Part shown: one piece after another, positions 8,291-16,726 of the stretch
Numbering within the stretch: position 1 is the first letter of the stretch
How the letters are laid out: each line of letters starts with the position of its first letter
NCBI RefSeq assembly: GCF_001273925.1
Contig: NZ_LIGG01000001.1
Span: 2,814,837 to 2,857,485, forward strand
Length of the DNA stretch: 42,649 bases
Direction: 5' to 3'
From: Bacillus sp. FJAT-27251
GTDB lineage: Bacteria; Bacillota; Bacilli; Bacillales; Cytobacillaceae
Position numbers and translations under genes: made by a program
The notes under the pieces: generated by a model
What the model was told of the DNA's origin: nothing
The model's input: only the letters and a program-made list of their open reading frames with translations
Databases searched by the model: none

Positions 8291-10555
8291 ATGGATGTGA
8301 TCGATTTATTTGCCCGGATTTTACATAAGAATTGGATGGTGTCTAGACTAATGGATAACTTGGTACAAGCAGCACACGAATTTACCCTGGATGAAGAATA
8401 CATAACAGCGAGCGAAAGCAGGAGACAGGAATTCATTGCCCGGTTTCCATTGGAATCCTTGCCCACAATGACGGTGGAGGAGTATGCGAATACGTCCACA
8501 AAGGATGCGTTTATTTATTGGCTGGAATTTAAGGAGATTCTTGGCGGAATTGGGGGCGGCAATGCCTCCAAGTTTGGGATTTACCGCAGCGGCAATGGAG
8601 AATATTGCATGGGAGCGGCGTCTAAAAAGAAGGAGCTTTCAGGAGAAGAACTTGAGGCCGAATTCAGCAAGCTGAGGGAGCAGATTGTCACGAACCTTAG
8701 GCTTGCCGAAGAGGACAGAATTGAGGAACTTCAGTATACCAATCTAAAAATGTGGCCAATGGTCATGCTGAAGATTTTAAATATCTATTACCCGGAGAAA
8801 TTCTTCAATGTCTATGCAAGAAAGGTCCTGGACCCTCTTGCGGAAGACTTGCAGCTGCCGGAGGAACTCTTGAAGGCAAGGCCGCGGAATTATATCCTGA
8901 TTCAGTCTTTGGAGTATAAAAGACTGAAAGAGATGGAGCCTTTCAGAGATTGGGACTATGTAAAAATCAGTGAGTTCATCTGGAAGCGCTATGGGGAGAA
9001 AAAGCAGCTGAGCCACTGGCTGATTGAGCACCGATATGAAGACCGGGATTACCTTTCCTATTTTACCGAGAGAAATGTCATCTCCCTTCCTGTCTTTAAA
9101 CAAGACTTGTCAGGACACCTAGCCAGCGATGACCTCGGCGGGATATTAAAAGAAGTGAAAGATGAGAAGGAAAGAGATGCACTTGAAGCTTTTTTCAGTA
9201 TGGAAAAAGATGAAGTGGTTGGCGTGAAAACGACGTATTCCGAGAAACTCGAGGACGGCACACTCACTTATGTTCTGAAGATCGCCGCAATCGGAAGGCT
9301 CAAGAGCCGAGCCCTGGATGGGTATGAATTTGATGAATTATTGGGTCATACACTCCCGGTTGAGTGGATCGAGCAGGGAGAGCGGCTGCTTCCGGGTTAC
9401 GGCGGATTCCGCGACAAAATCCATCAGATTACCAAGAAGCGCGATATCAAGAAAATGTTCAATGGTGAGAAAACGGCAGGGAGTGTTGAGCCTGAAGCGG
9501 AAACGCCTTTAATTGAAAACGAATTTACCGGGCCGTTGAACGTCATTTTCTTTGGTCCGCCTGGAACGGGTAAAACATACAACATTGCAAATCGTGTGGT
9601 AGAAATAATCGAAGATACGACGGCAGACGTGGACGTCAAAAAACGATTCAAGGACCTTCAAACTGAAGGCCAGGTTCAGTTTGTCACTTTCCATCAAAGC
9701 TTCTCCTATGAGGATTTCATTGAGGGCCTTCGTTCCGATGGAAAGGGCGGTTTCAAGCCGAAGGATGGCACATTGAAGCGGCTTGCGATTGAGGCGCTAT
9801 ACGAAGGAGTGAAGAAGACCGAAAGTCACGAAAAATATGTTCATAGAAAGCAGGAAGTGTTAAAGGCCCTTAGTGGAAAGGAACAGTTTGATTTTTCTTC
9901 CGCTCCCCGGTATGTCCTGGTAATCGATGAGATCAACCGGGCCAATATTTCCAAGGTTTTCGGCGAACTGATCACGTTGCTTGAAGATGACAAGCGCCTG
10001 ACGAAAGAGAATGAAACGATGCTGCAGCTTCCATACACGAGAGACTTCCTGGCACTGCCGCCAAACCTCCATATTATTGGAACCATGAATACAGCGGACC
10101 GGTCGATTTCGCTGCTGGACACGGCCCTTCGCCGCCGGTTCGCGTTTGAAGAGATGATGCCAAAGCCGTCCTTGCTGCAGCCAATCGAAAATATCGACCT
10201 GCCTGCATTGCTGGATATCATCAATAAAAGGATTGAAGTGCTTTACGACCACGACCATACGATCGGACATGCCTATTTCATGAGTGCGGAAACGGAAGAG
10301 GATGTCTATCAGATACTTCTCACGAAAGTTGTGCCTCTGCTTCAGGAGTATTTTTATGACGACTGGGAAAAGATTGGCCTCGTTCTTGGCGGTATTGGGG
10401 CTTCAGAGGATGATGCATGCATTGTTTACCAGGAGGAAATAAACGTCAGCAGGCTCTTTAAGGATTCATACCTGCTTGCGTCCCTCGACTTGCCGGTCAA
10501 ATACCGGATTAAGAAAAACATCAAACTTCGTGATGTGCAAAGGATTTATGAATGA
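8291..10555 (+). CDS. mcrB: McrB-type AAA+ GTPase of a type IV restriction system (754 aa)
   Basis: The C-terminal half is the McrB motor: Walker A GPPGTGKT (422-429), TFHQSFSYEDFIEG (466-479), Walker B VLVIDEINR (542-550), the McrB signature GTMNTADRS (597-605) and arginine finger region ALRRRF (612-617). The first 400 residues are not the DUF3578 domain of E. coli McrB; they hold a REFIARFPLE..TVEEYA block near 45-66 and a central region to about 395, and probably read the DNA modification. The ATG at 8291 lacks a good ribosome site; ATG codons at 8336 and 8351 are alternatives. An in-frame stop at 8258 excludes a longer protein. The stop overlaps the start of mcrC (ATGA). Together they would cut modified foreign DNA. 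Confidence 0.88.
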   Translation: MDVIDLFARILHKNWMVSRLMDNLVQAAHEFTLDEEYITASESRRQEFIARFPLESLPTMTVEEYANTSTKDAFIYWLEFKEILGGIGGGNASKFGIYRSGNGEYCMGAASKKKELSGEELEAEFSKLREQIVTNLRLAEEDRIEELQYTNLKMWPMVMLKILNIYYPEKFFNVYARKVLDPLAEDLQLPEELLKARPRNYILIQSLEYKRLKEMEPFRDWDYVKISEFIWKRYGEKKQLSHWLIEHRYEDRDYLSYFTERNVISLPVFKQDLSGHLASDDLGGILKEVKDEKERDALEAFFSMEKDEVVGVKTTYSEKLEDGTLTYVLKIAAIGRLKSRALDGYEFDELLGHTLPVEWIEQGERLLPGYGGFRDKIHQITKKRDIKKMFNGEKTAGSVEPEAETPLIENEFTGPLNVIFFGPPGTGKTYNIANRVVEIIEDTTADVDVKKRFKDLQTEGQVQFVTFHQSFSYEDFIEGLRSDGKGGFKPKDGTLKRLAIEALYEGVKKTESHEKYVHRKQEVLKALSGKEQFDFSSAPRYVLVIDEINRANISKVFGELITLLEDDKRLTKENETMLQLPYTRDFLALPPNLHIIGTMNTADRSISLLDTALRRRFAFEEMMPKPSLLQPIENIDLPALLDIINKRIEVLYDHDHTIGHAYFMSAETEEDVYQILLTKVVPLLQEYFYDDWEKIGLVLGGIGASEDDACIVYQEEINVSRLFKDSYLLASLDLPVKYRIKKNIKLRDVQRIYE

Positions 10556-11808
10556 TGAAAAGTGTAAGCATCCGGGAGGCCTATGACTGGCTGCATCTTG
10601 GGAAACCTATCAATCAGCCTGAATGGGACGAACTGCTCCAATTTCTGCAAAAGAAGTATATCTCTTTTGCAGAAATTGGCTACGGAAAAATCAGGTTCAC
10701 AAACCTAGTTGGCGTGATCCAGCTGTCAACGGTGCGGATTGAAATTTTACCGAAGCTGATCATCCACGATGAATCGGAACAGAAAAACAGGGAAGCACTG
10801 TTGAACATGTTGAGCATTACCCGCACTCTGCCTGTGAGCCTCCATGAAGCGACGACAAGCAAACTGGCAAGAGCAGACCTGGTGCATATCTTCGCGGAAA
10901 TTTATATCCAGCTGCTGATCAAGGAGCTTCGACGGGGTGTTTATAAGGAGTACAAGCTAAGGCAAGAGAACAGTTCTTCATTAAAAGGGCGGTTTTTGCT
11001 GCACGAACATGTACGAAAGAATGCTTTCCTGCCAATCAAGGCGTACTGTGAATATGATGAAATACAGGAGGATGTACTCCTCAACCGGATTTTAAAAGCA
11101 GCATTGAAGCTGGTATTCCCGTACCTCTCAAAAAGCTCCCTGAAAACGGAATCCTTGTTTATTATGGATATGCTCTCCAATGTGTCCGATGCTCATGTTC
11201 TTAAAAAGGATTTGGAGGCTGTCCAGTTCAACCGCCAGAGTCGGCGGTTTGAGCATGTTTTTAAAGTGGCAAAAATGATTCTTGCCAATGAGATGATGAC
11301 GTCCAAGTACAGCAACAGCCACAGCTTTGCCTTTCTGTTTGAGATGAATGTCCTGTTTGAATCGTATATTGAAAGGGCGTTCCGATTCCTTGCCTCGGGA
11401 CAAGGTGTCCAGATACATGCCCAGCATGATGAAAAGCGGCTCCTCGTGAACGTCCATTCCGGGCAGGAAAACATCAAACTCAAACCAGACTTTGTCATCG
11501 ACGGCACCGATTTTCAGATGATTGTCGATACAAAATGGAAAAACATCCTGCGGGAGGGACGGGTCCTTTACCAACAGGCCGACTTGTACCAGATGTATGC
11601 GTATGTTACTTCCTATGAGGAAGCCGAGAAAACAGTCCTTCTTTACCCACGTACAGAGGAGGGATATCTTCCAAAATGGCAGGTCCCGGGAAAGCAGAAA
11701 TACATTGAAATCCAGACAGTAAGACTATCATCCTTTATGGAAACCGTAGAGGATTTAAGGGAATTGATTGCTTTGGCAAATCAAGAAGAAAAGGAGTGGC
11801 GTGCGTGA
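10552..11808 (+). CDS. mcrC: McrC-type nuclease subunit of the McrBC system (418 aa)
   Basis: McrC partners the McrB ring, stimulates its GTPase and cuts DNA. A PD-(D/E)XK nuclease core is seen at Pro312-Asp313 (KPDFVI) and Asp326-Thr-Lys328 (IVDTKWK), followed by the QxDLYQMYAY helix (about 342-351). The N-terminal part has the beta-rich McrC interaction domain (IRFTNLVGVIQLSTVRIEILPK, about 47-68) and a helical LKGRFLLHEHV section. The length is close to that of other McrC proteins of the longer class. The start overlaps the mcrB stop by four bases, and the stop overlaps the next start, so the three genes are translationally coupled. Confidence 0.9.
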   Translation: MMKSVSIREAYDWLHLGKPINQPEWDELLQFLQKKYISFAEIGYGKIRFTNLVGVIQLSTVRIEILPKLIIHDESEQKNREALLNMLSITRTLPVSLHEATTSKLARADLVHIFAEIYIQLLIKELRRGVYKEYKLRQENSSSLKGRFLLHEHVRKNAFLPIKAYCEYDEIQEDVLLNRILKAALKLVFPYLSKSSLKTESLFIMDMLSNVSDAHVLKKDLEAVQFNRQSRRFEHVFKVAKMILANEMMTSKYSNSHSFAFLFEMNVLFESYIERAFRFLASGQGVQIHAQHDEKRLLVNVHSGQENIKLKPDFVIDGTDFQMIVDTKWKNILREGRVLYQQADLYQMYAYVTSYEEAEKTVLLYPRTEEGYLPKWQVPGKQKYIEIQTVRLSSFMETVEDLRELIALANQEEKEWRA

Positions 11809-12215
11809 AAGGGTATTTGAAGATTTCCGTCCACACTGAAATCTATCGTGTAAATGAGCTTATGGAAGAAGGCTGGGAGCTAATCGATACATGCAAAGTC
11901 AACTTTCCTAATGGAAGCGAAGGAGTCGAGTACCACATGGGACTTCCCGCTGAAACAAGGATTAGGCAGCTTAAGCAAATCATTAGGGCGTATGAAAAAT
12001 ACGGCTTCAAACATGACCTGGTGTTTCAGATGTCGGAATCCTATCGCGACGATCTTTTAAGCTACACCACCGAAGGCGGCCTTCCCATGTCGGACACCCC
12101 GCTTACCTCTTTTTTGAAGATGTATGAAAAGGTGGTTAATGATCAGAAGGTGCAGTACTACATAAAAGAGAAGCATCCATATGATGATCCGGAATTGGAT
12201 GAGATTGATATTTGA
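11805..12215 (+). CDS. third gene of the McrBC operon, unknown (136 aa)
   Basis: GTG at 11805 is preferred (AAGGAG about 8 bases upstream; GTGA overlap with the mcrC stop). A longer start at 11796 is possible. The protein begins KGYLKISVHTEIYRVNELME and has a mixed alpha/beta N-terminal half (ELMEEGWELIDTCKVNFPNG), then a helical region (RIRQLKQIIRAYEKYGF), and ends with an acidic tail (DDPELDEIDI). No family is recognised and no catalytic motif is clear. Tight coupling to mcrC and a terminator directly behind suggest it belongs to the restriction system, for example as an accessory or control protein. That role is inference. Confidence 0.8.
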   Translation: MKGYLKISVHTEIYRVNELMEEGWELIDTCKVNFPNGSEGVEYHMGLPAETRIRQLKQIIRAYEKYGFKHDLVFQMSESYRDDLLSYTTEGGLPMSDTPLTSFLKMYEKVVNDQKVQYYIKEKHPYDDPELDEIDI

Positions 12216-12222
12216 AACTAAG

Positions 12223-12254
12223 AACCTTGCATTGTTTTGATGCGAGGTTTTTTT
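12223..12254 (+). terminator. terminator of the McrBC operon
   Basis: AACCTTGCAT (12223-12232) pairs with ATGCGAGGTT (12240-12249) with one T-G wobble, followed by T residues. A decayed copy of this hairpin and of the gene end before it lies at 26206-26256. The rest of the gap to 12525 is AT-rich, presumably holds the promoter of the next gene, and has a small ACTATTTTT/AAAAATAGT hairpin at about 12407-12431. Confidence 0.85.
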
Positions 12255-12525
12255 GACCAGGTATACCGCCCTTTACTTTATTATCATAGAACTAATCAAA
12301 TGCCTTCGGTTATTCGTGTGTTAAAGTCTTTTGTTTTAGACAATTTTATGGACCTTTCTCCTAGTAAACCGTGGTAATATTATACTGTACAACTACGCGC
12401 AGATTTTACTATTTTTTCTATTTAAAAATAGTATGTCTTAACCTGAAAGCACCCATTCAGATTAGTGCCTATAAATTGGGCAGTCCATACAATAAAGTTT
12501 GTAAAAATAATAGGGAGAAAAAAAT

Positions 12526-13317
12526 ATGCCAGAATTTAGAGTTAATAAGAAGCAATCATTGAAGAAAAGAATTGTTATTACCATTGTTTTTGCCTTGCTT
12601 TGTGCCGCCGTTGGCTCAGCAGGAACATATATGTTCTTGGAAGGTGGAGAAGAAAAAGTAGTAAAAGCAACAACAGCAATAGAAGGTGAGGTCATCATAG
12701 AAAATATCGCATACAATAAGGTGCGAGAAATCAGCAAACATTTCGGATATGAGGATGTCCAAGACTTCAATTACACCGAAGATGATACTTATGAATTTTT
12801 AAAAAATCAAGATGATGATATTTGGCTTGAAACAACAGGCAAAAAATTCGGAAAGTATCTTTTCGGAAAAGAATACAACATTCATTTGTTTGGTTATTTT
12901 ATGCTTGGTTATGATTTGAAAAATATCAAAAAAGAAGACTTTTATTTTGATGAAAAATCCAAGATTTTACACATTAAAGTACCAGCATTAGAATTAGCTT
13001 ATATCCCTATGTTTGACAAGAGTTATTTTGATAGTTTTGTAGGATTATTTAGAAAAGAATACACTGAGAGTTACCGAAAATTGATTTATGAAGATGCGAT
13101 AAATCAAGGTATCCAAGCTATCCTTGATGATGAAAGCAAAGTTCTTGAAGGTTATAAATCAACAAATGATTCTCTTAAAGAAATATTATTCGGCAAACCA
13201 GAGTTAAAAAAATATGTGAAAGATATTGTTTTTGAAAAGTCTGATCAAGAATCAACTATTAGAGTTGAAAAAACTAGAGAAGCGGTTCTTGGTGAAAAAG
13301 AGGAAACTCAAAAATAA
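12526..13317 (+). CDS. membrane-anchored DUF4230-like protein (263 aa)
   Basis: A basic N-terminus (RVNKKQSLKKR) and one transmembrane helix (about residues 15-35, IVITIVFALLCAAVGSAGTYM) lead to an extracytoplasmic domain. The segment GYDLKNIKKEDFYFDEKSK and LHIKVPALELAYIP resembles the AGVDLKGVTSED...IDIALPHAEFI segment of the DUF4230 protein at 5270, and both are followed by an amphipathic helical part. It looks like a divergent DUF4230 member rather than a copy. GGGAG lies before the ATG. It is AT-rich and Lys-rich, unlike the mcr genes just upstream, which suggests a different history. Function unknown. Confidence 0.6.
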   Translation: MPEFRVNKKQSLKKRIVITIVFALLCAAVGSAGTYMFLEGGEEKVVKATTAIEGEVIIENIAYNKVREISKHFGYEDVQDFNYTEDDTYEFLKNQDDDIWLETTGKKFGKYLFGKEYNIHLFGYFMLGYDLKNIKKEDFYFDEKSKILHIKVPALELAYIPMFDKSYFDSFVGLFRKEYTESYRKLIYEDAINQGIQAILDDESKVLEGYKSTNDSLKEILFGKPELKKYVKDIVFEKSDQESTIRVEKTREAVLGEKEETQK

Positions 13318-13331
13318 AATTGATTGAGCGC

Positions 13332-13394
13332 TGCCTGTCACTCCGAGATGTGTCCAATGCACATAAATCTCAGGTTGTGACAGGCATTTTTTTT
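13332..13394 (+). terminator. TGCCTGTCAC/GTGACAGGCA hairpin with U tract (REP-type)
   Basis: TGCCTGTCAC (13332-13341) is matched by GTGACAGGCA (13377-13386), and eight T follow, so it can end transcription of the 12526 gene. It is the first of several copies of one dispersed hairpin (others at 26274, 36263 and a variant at 24351) and directly precedes the first half-site array. Confidence 0.75.
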
Positions 13395-13436
13395 ACGCGT
13401 CCGATTGTTTTCGTCTCTTTTAATGGGGAGATAATC

Positions 13437-13672
13437 AAAAATGAGTAAATATAATACGAGTACTAGTATTATATTTACATTTAATGCTGGTAAGTGTCAT
13501 TATAATGCTGGTAAGACGCCATTTAATGCTGGTAAGAGCAGAGATAATGCGAGTACTGGGATTATAATAACCAATTTAATGCTGGTAAGAGGAGAGATAA
13601 TACGAGTACTGGGATTATTGAAGCGAATTCGATACGAGTATTAGCATATATAGCTCAATAGATGCTGGTATA
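13437..13672. repeat. half-site array, copy 1
   Basis: After the leader AAAATGAGT come a palindrome (TAATACGAGTACTAGTATTA, 13452-13471), three TAATGCTGGTA half-sites (near 13482, 13503 and 13524), a palindrome (ATAATGCGAGTACTGGGATTAT type, 13544-13565), another half-site (13577), another palindrome (13598-13619), and weaker half-sites to 13672. The order is shared with copies at 24057, 26403 and 36383. Frames across it (13441-13644) reflect the repeat, not a gene. Confidence 0.85.
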
Positions 13673-13688
13673 TTTGCCAAATTACCGA

Positions 13689-13743
13689 TGCCTGTCACAT
13701 CCCTATAGGACAAGATAAGTGACTCCAGAATCGCTTCCCAAAT
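13689..13743 (-). pseudogene. 3'-end remnant of the 36.6-kb glycosyltransferase gene
   Basis: About 50 bases match 36633-36684 of the intact glycosyltransferase gene with a few changes. On the minus strand it reads WEAILESLILSYRDVTG, against WDTILESLVLSYRGVTE in the intact protein. The remnant begins exactly at a TGCCTGTCAC motif (13689-13698), where the intact gene has the partly similar CTTCAGTCAC. The rest of 13744-13817 is AT-rich. Confidence 0.75.
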
Positions 13744-13817
13744 ATCAGAACCTTGTAACCTATGATTGTCTAAATTTTGGTATAATAAAAATATAAATAT
13801 AGAAAGAGAATAAATCG

Positions 13818-14354
13818 ATGTTATATAATACCAGGACACAACAATTCGTAGAATGTTATTACCGTAGAGTGGGTACAGAAGAAGTAAAGGAGTATGTTCC
13901 TCCTCGTTGGGTGTTCGATTTTCAAAAAGACTTTGATGAAGAATTTGAGGTATTTATACTAGAAACAAAAGAATACCCAGGGTCTGCCCAAGGCGTCATC
14001 TCACTTAAAATATATAAGAATGAGTTTAGAGTTTATCTAAAATCCGCAGAGGCTTCTGCTGTAAATAAACTTTATAGGCTTGGTTTAGAGAGGAATGGAC
14101 TTAACGACTTTAGAATATATAAAGGTGTAGGGGCCAATCTAGTTGCCTTTGCTTGTCAGTATAGTTTAGAAAATAACTGTGATGGTTACGTTAATTTAAT
14201 CTCTAAGACTGAAACGGTTAGTTTTTACACATCAGAAGAGCTTGGTGGTAAACCACTTTCAAGGGGTAGTCAGACCATAATTTTTAACGAAGAAGCTGGT
14301 ACAAATTTAGCAAGAAAATATTTTCCGGGAGGTGCAATACAGTGGGTAGAATAG
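13818..14354 (+). CDS. GNAT-like N-acetyltransferase (178 aa)
   Basis: The C-terminal half looks like a GNAT domain: a GVGANLVAFACQYSLENNCDG stretch (near residues 108-128) resembles the acetyl-CoA binding loop and following helix, then YVNLISKTETVSFYTSEELG resembles the motif B region with its conserved Tyr. The N-terminal half is rich in aromatic and acidic residues and not recognised. Whether it modifies a protein or a small molecule is unknown. It overlaps the next gene by 13 bases. Assignment is by pattern only. Confidence 0.55.
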   Translation: MLYNTRTQQFVECYYRRVGTEEVKEYVPPRWVFDFQKDFDEEFEVFILETKEYPGSAQGVISLKIYKNEFRVYLKSAEASAVNKLYRLGLERNGLNDFRIYKGVGANLVAFACQYSLENNCDGYVNLISKTETVSFYTSEELGGKPLSRGSQTIIFNEEAGTNLARKYFPGGAIQWVE

Positions 14355-14608
14355 CACGATATTTATCTCCTCTAAAAGTTTTGAAGTATCCACAACCTGG
14401 AGACACTGGTAAAGAGGTGAGGGATGCCATGCTTGAGGAATTCGATAAGTTCGATAAACACTTTCCTGATGGTGTCTTTGTTGAACCAAAGGAAACAAAA
14501 GAACCTAAAGTTCGGTTTAGAGCATTATCCAAATATTGCGCTGAACATGGAAAAGATCCTGAAGACTTAACAGACGAAGAACGAGAACAATTTATTATCC
14601 ATGAATAA
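14342..14608 (+). CDS. small charged protein coupled to the GNAT-like gene (88 aa)
   Basis: GTG at 14342 lies inside the end of the GNAT-like gene, so translation is coupled. The protein is rich in charged residues (EEFDKFDKHFPDGVFVEPKE) and ends in an acidic helix (EDLTDEEREQFIIHE). No family is recognised. Overlapping pairs of an acetyltransferase and a small protein can be toxin-antitoxin modules, but known GNAT toxins have a ribbon-helix-helix antitoxin encoded upstream, which this is not. A terminator follows within 100 bases. Confidence 0.6.
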   Translation: MGRIARYLSPLKVLKYPQPGDTGKEVRDAMLEEFDKFDKHFPDGVFVEPKETKEPKVRFRALSKYCAEHGKDPEDLTDEEREQFIIHE

Positions 14609-14699
14609 ATAAAAACAAGAAAAGGTATAGTAGTTAGTTTTTGAAATAACAAGAAATTAATTATCGCGCCGATGTTTACAATTGATTTTTAGGAGTGAG

Positions 14700-14726
14700 A
14701 GACCATTTTATATTATGGTCTTTTTT
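14700..14726 (+). terminator. terminator after the GNAT-like pair
   Basis: AGACCAT (14700-14706) pairs with ATGGTCT (14715-14721), followed by six T. Confidence 0.8.
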
Positions 14727-14801
14727 ATTTCTAATAAAAAACCAAATAGATCTTATATATTGAATGCCTTGCTTCATTCAAAGTGATCTTTGCTTCTAAT
14801 T

Positions 14802-14845
14802 TTGACAATCAAATGAACATGCCTATAACCGTGAGATATATCACA
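14802..14845 (+). promoter_or_regulatory. hcp promoter with FNR/Rex-like palindrome
   Basis: TTGACA (14802-14807), a 16-base spacer and TATAAC (14824-14829) form a strong sigma-A-type promoter. Directly after it lies CGTGA-N6-TCACA (14830-14845), which matches 9 of 10 fixed bases of the Crp/Fnr consensus TGTGA-N6-TCACA and shares the GTGA/TCAC core of Rex operators. At the transcription start it would repress rather than activate. Oxygen or redox control fits hcp. Confidence 0.65.
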
Positions 14846-14935
14846 CCTACTTCCTCTGATAGTTGTTAAAGTTTAGTTAGTTAATCATTGAAAAGTGTAG
14901 AGCTGACTAATTATAAAAAGGCAGGAGATAGAGAA

Positions 14936-16594
14936 ATGAGTATGTTTTGTTATCAATGTCAGGAAACAGCTAATGGAACAGGGTGTACGGTTGCTGGGAT
15001 TTGTGGGAAAAAAGATGACTTAGCGAATATGCAGGATTTACTGATTTACGTCGTAAAGGGAATTGCGATAGCGAATACTGAAGCTAGAGAACTAGGATTG
15101 AAGAATGATGAAGCAGATAAGTTTATTGTAAATAGTCTTTTTATGACCATCACAAATGCCAACTGGGATAAAAATGACTTTTTTAATAAAGTGAGAACAG
15201 GTCTAGGCATTCGTGAAGAAATCAAGTCATCGATTCAAGAAACTGGATCACAATTATCGAACAGCAGTGATTTTGTTACTTGGTATGGAGAGTCCGATTT
15301 TGAGTTTGAAACGAAAGCAGCTTCCCAAGAGGTAAGCATTCTTGCAACAAGAGATGAAGATATTCGCTCCTTAAGAGAATTGATTACTTATGGGTTAAAA
15401 GGATTAGCTGCCTACCTGAAACATGCTGAACATTTAGGTTATACAGAGGACAGTCTTTATGCGTTTATGCAAAAAACATTGGCGCAGATCACAGATGATA
15501 CTCTTTCACTGGAGGACTTGATTGCCCTTTCCATGGAAGTTGGAAAATTTGGCGTTCATGGGATGGAGTTATTGGATACCGCCAACACTTCCACTTATGG
15601 ACATCCGGAAGTGACGAAAGTAAACATCAGTGTTGGGAAAAACCCGGGAATTTTAATTAGCGGACATGACCTAAAAGATATCGAGCAATTATTGAAACAA
15701 ACCGAGGGCACTGGTGTGGATGTTTATACACATAGTGAAATGCTCGTTGCTAATTATTATCCAGCATTTAAAAAGTATGACCACTTTGTTGGGAACTATG
15801 GAAATGCCTGGTGGGAACAAAAACGTGAATTTGAAAGCTTTAATGGCCCAATTTTAATGACAACAAACTGTATTGTACCACCAAAAGCTTCTTACAAAGA
15901 CCGGATGTATACAACTGGAGCAACAGGAGTAGAAGGGGTTACGTATATCGCGGAGAACGAGGATGGAACGAAGGATTTCTCAGTGATCATTGAGCATGCG
16001 AAACAATGTGAGCCTCCTACTGAAATTGAGAATGGTGAAATCATTGGCGGATTTGCCCATAATCAAGTGGCTCAAGTGGCCGACCAGGTAGTCGACGCTG
16101 TGAAGAATGGAGATATTAAACGCTTCTTTGTTATGGCAGGGTGTGATGGACGCCATAAGAGCAGAACGTATTATAAAGAGTTTGCGGAGGAGCTTTCTAA
16201 CGATACCATCATCCTCACAGCTGGCTGCGCGAAATATCGCTACAATAAGCTTGATCTGGGTGATATCAACGGAATTCCAAGAGTGCTTGATGCCGGCCAA
16301 TGCAATGACTCTTACTCACTTGTGATGACCGCATTAAAACTAAAGGACGCCCTTGGCTTGGAAAGCATTAACGATCTGCCATTGTCTTATAATATCGCAT
16401 GGTATGAGCAAAAGGCAGTCATTGTATTCTTATCCCTGCTCTATCTGGGTGTGAAAAACATTCACGTAGGTCCTACACTGCCAGCCTTCCTTTCACCAAA
16501 TGTAACAAACTTCCTGGTAGAAAACTTCGGAGTAGGAAGCATTACGAATACAACAGACGATATCGATATGTTTATGGGTGCCGTAACCAACTAG
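14936..16594 (+). CDS. hcp: hydroxylamine reductase / hybrid cluster protein Hcp (552 aa)
   Basis: Hcp carries an Fe-S cluster and a hybrid Fe-S-O cluster and reduces nitric oxide or hydroxylamine under low oxygen. Cys5, Cys8, Cys17 and Cys23 ([13 protein letters not shown]...C) bind the first cluster with the CX2C-X8-C-X5-C spacing of the class I/III proteins. The hybrid-cluster ligand regions [46 protein letters not shown] and [10 protein letters not shown] are all present in order. ATG at 14936 is chosen because AGGAG lies 8 bases upstream and the N-terminus then matches the family; a frame to 14888 adds 16 unlikely residues. No hcr reductase gene is adjacent. The stop codon abuts a GGGACAAGGGG hairpin. 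Confidence 0.95.
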   Translation: MSMFCYQCQETANGTGCTVAGICGKKDDLANMQDLLIYVVKGIAIANTEARELGLKNDEADKFIVNSLFMTITNANWDKNDFFNKVRTGLGIREEIKSSIQETGSQLSNSSDFVTWYGESDFEFETKAASQEVSILATRDEDIRSLRELITYGLKGLAAYLKHAEHLGYTEDSLYAFMQKTLAQITDDTLSLEDLIALSMEVGKFGVHGMELLDTANTSTYGHPEVTKVNISVGKNPGILISGHDLKDIEQLLKQTEGTGVDVYTHSEMLVANYYPAFKKYDHFVGNYGNAWWEQKREFESFNGPILMTTNCIVPPKASYKDRMYTTGATGVEGVTYIAENEDGTKDFSVIIEHAKQCEPPTEIENGEIIGGFAHNQVAQVADQVVDAVKNGDIKRFFVMAGCDGRHKSRTYYKEFAEELSNDTIILTAGCAKYRYNKLDLGDINGIPRVLDAGQCNDSYSLVMTALKLKDALGLESINDLPLSYNIAWYEQKAVIVFLSLLYLGVKNIHVGPTLPAFLSPNVTNFLVENFGVGSITNTTDDIDMFMGAVTN

Positions 16595-16621
16595 GGGACA
16601 AGGGGACAGGCCCCTTGTCCC
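16595..16621. repeat. GGGACAAGGGG hairpin (REP-like), second copy
   Basis: GGGACAAGGGG (16595-16605) pairs perfectly with CCCCTTGTCCC (16611-16621), starting at the last base of the hcp stop. There is no T run, so it is a repeat or mRNA-end stabiliser more than a terminator. Related to the hairpin at 1940. Confidence 0.7.
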
Positions 16622-16680
16622 AGGATTCCGTCACTAGAAACGAGCCCTAAATCGACGCACGAAGTTGCTATAATCGCCCA

Positions 16681-16714
16681 AAAAAGACTAGGGAGGGATC
16701 CTTAGTCTTTTTTT
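16681..16714. terminator. bidirectional terminator between hcp and the next gene
   Basis: AAAAAGACTA (16681-16690) pairs with TAGTCTTTTT (16703-16712), with extra G-C pairs inside, and has A and T tracts on the two sides, so it can serve hcp and the minus-strand gene that ends at 16727. Confidence 0.85.
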
Positions 16715-16726
16715 ATGTGAGCCTGC

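Noticed and set aside
9841-10270. Minus-strand genes inside mcrB
   Set aside because: They lie opposite highly conserved McrB motifs and show no motif or ribosome site of their own.
13441-13644. Open frame reading FNAGKSRDNASTGII, with similar frames at 24014 and 26339
   Set aside because: The frames follow the half-site arrays, use different reading frames in each copy, have no ribosome sites and begin or end at random in the repeat. They reflect the repeat and not a protein.
13437-13672. CRISPR array
   Set aside because: Repeats are short and palindromic, spacing is uneven, the sequences between motifs are themselves conserved among the four copies, and no cas genes are present.
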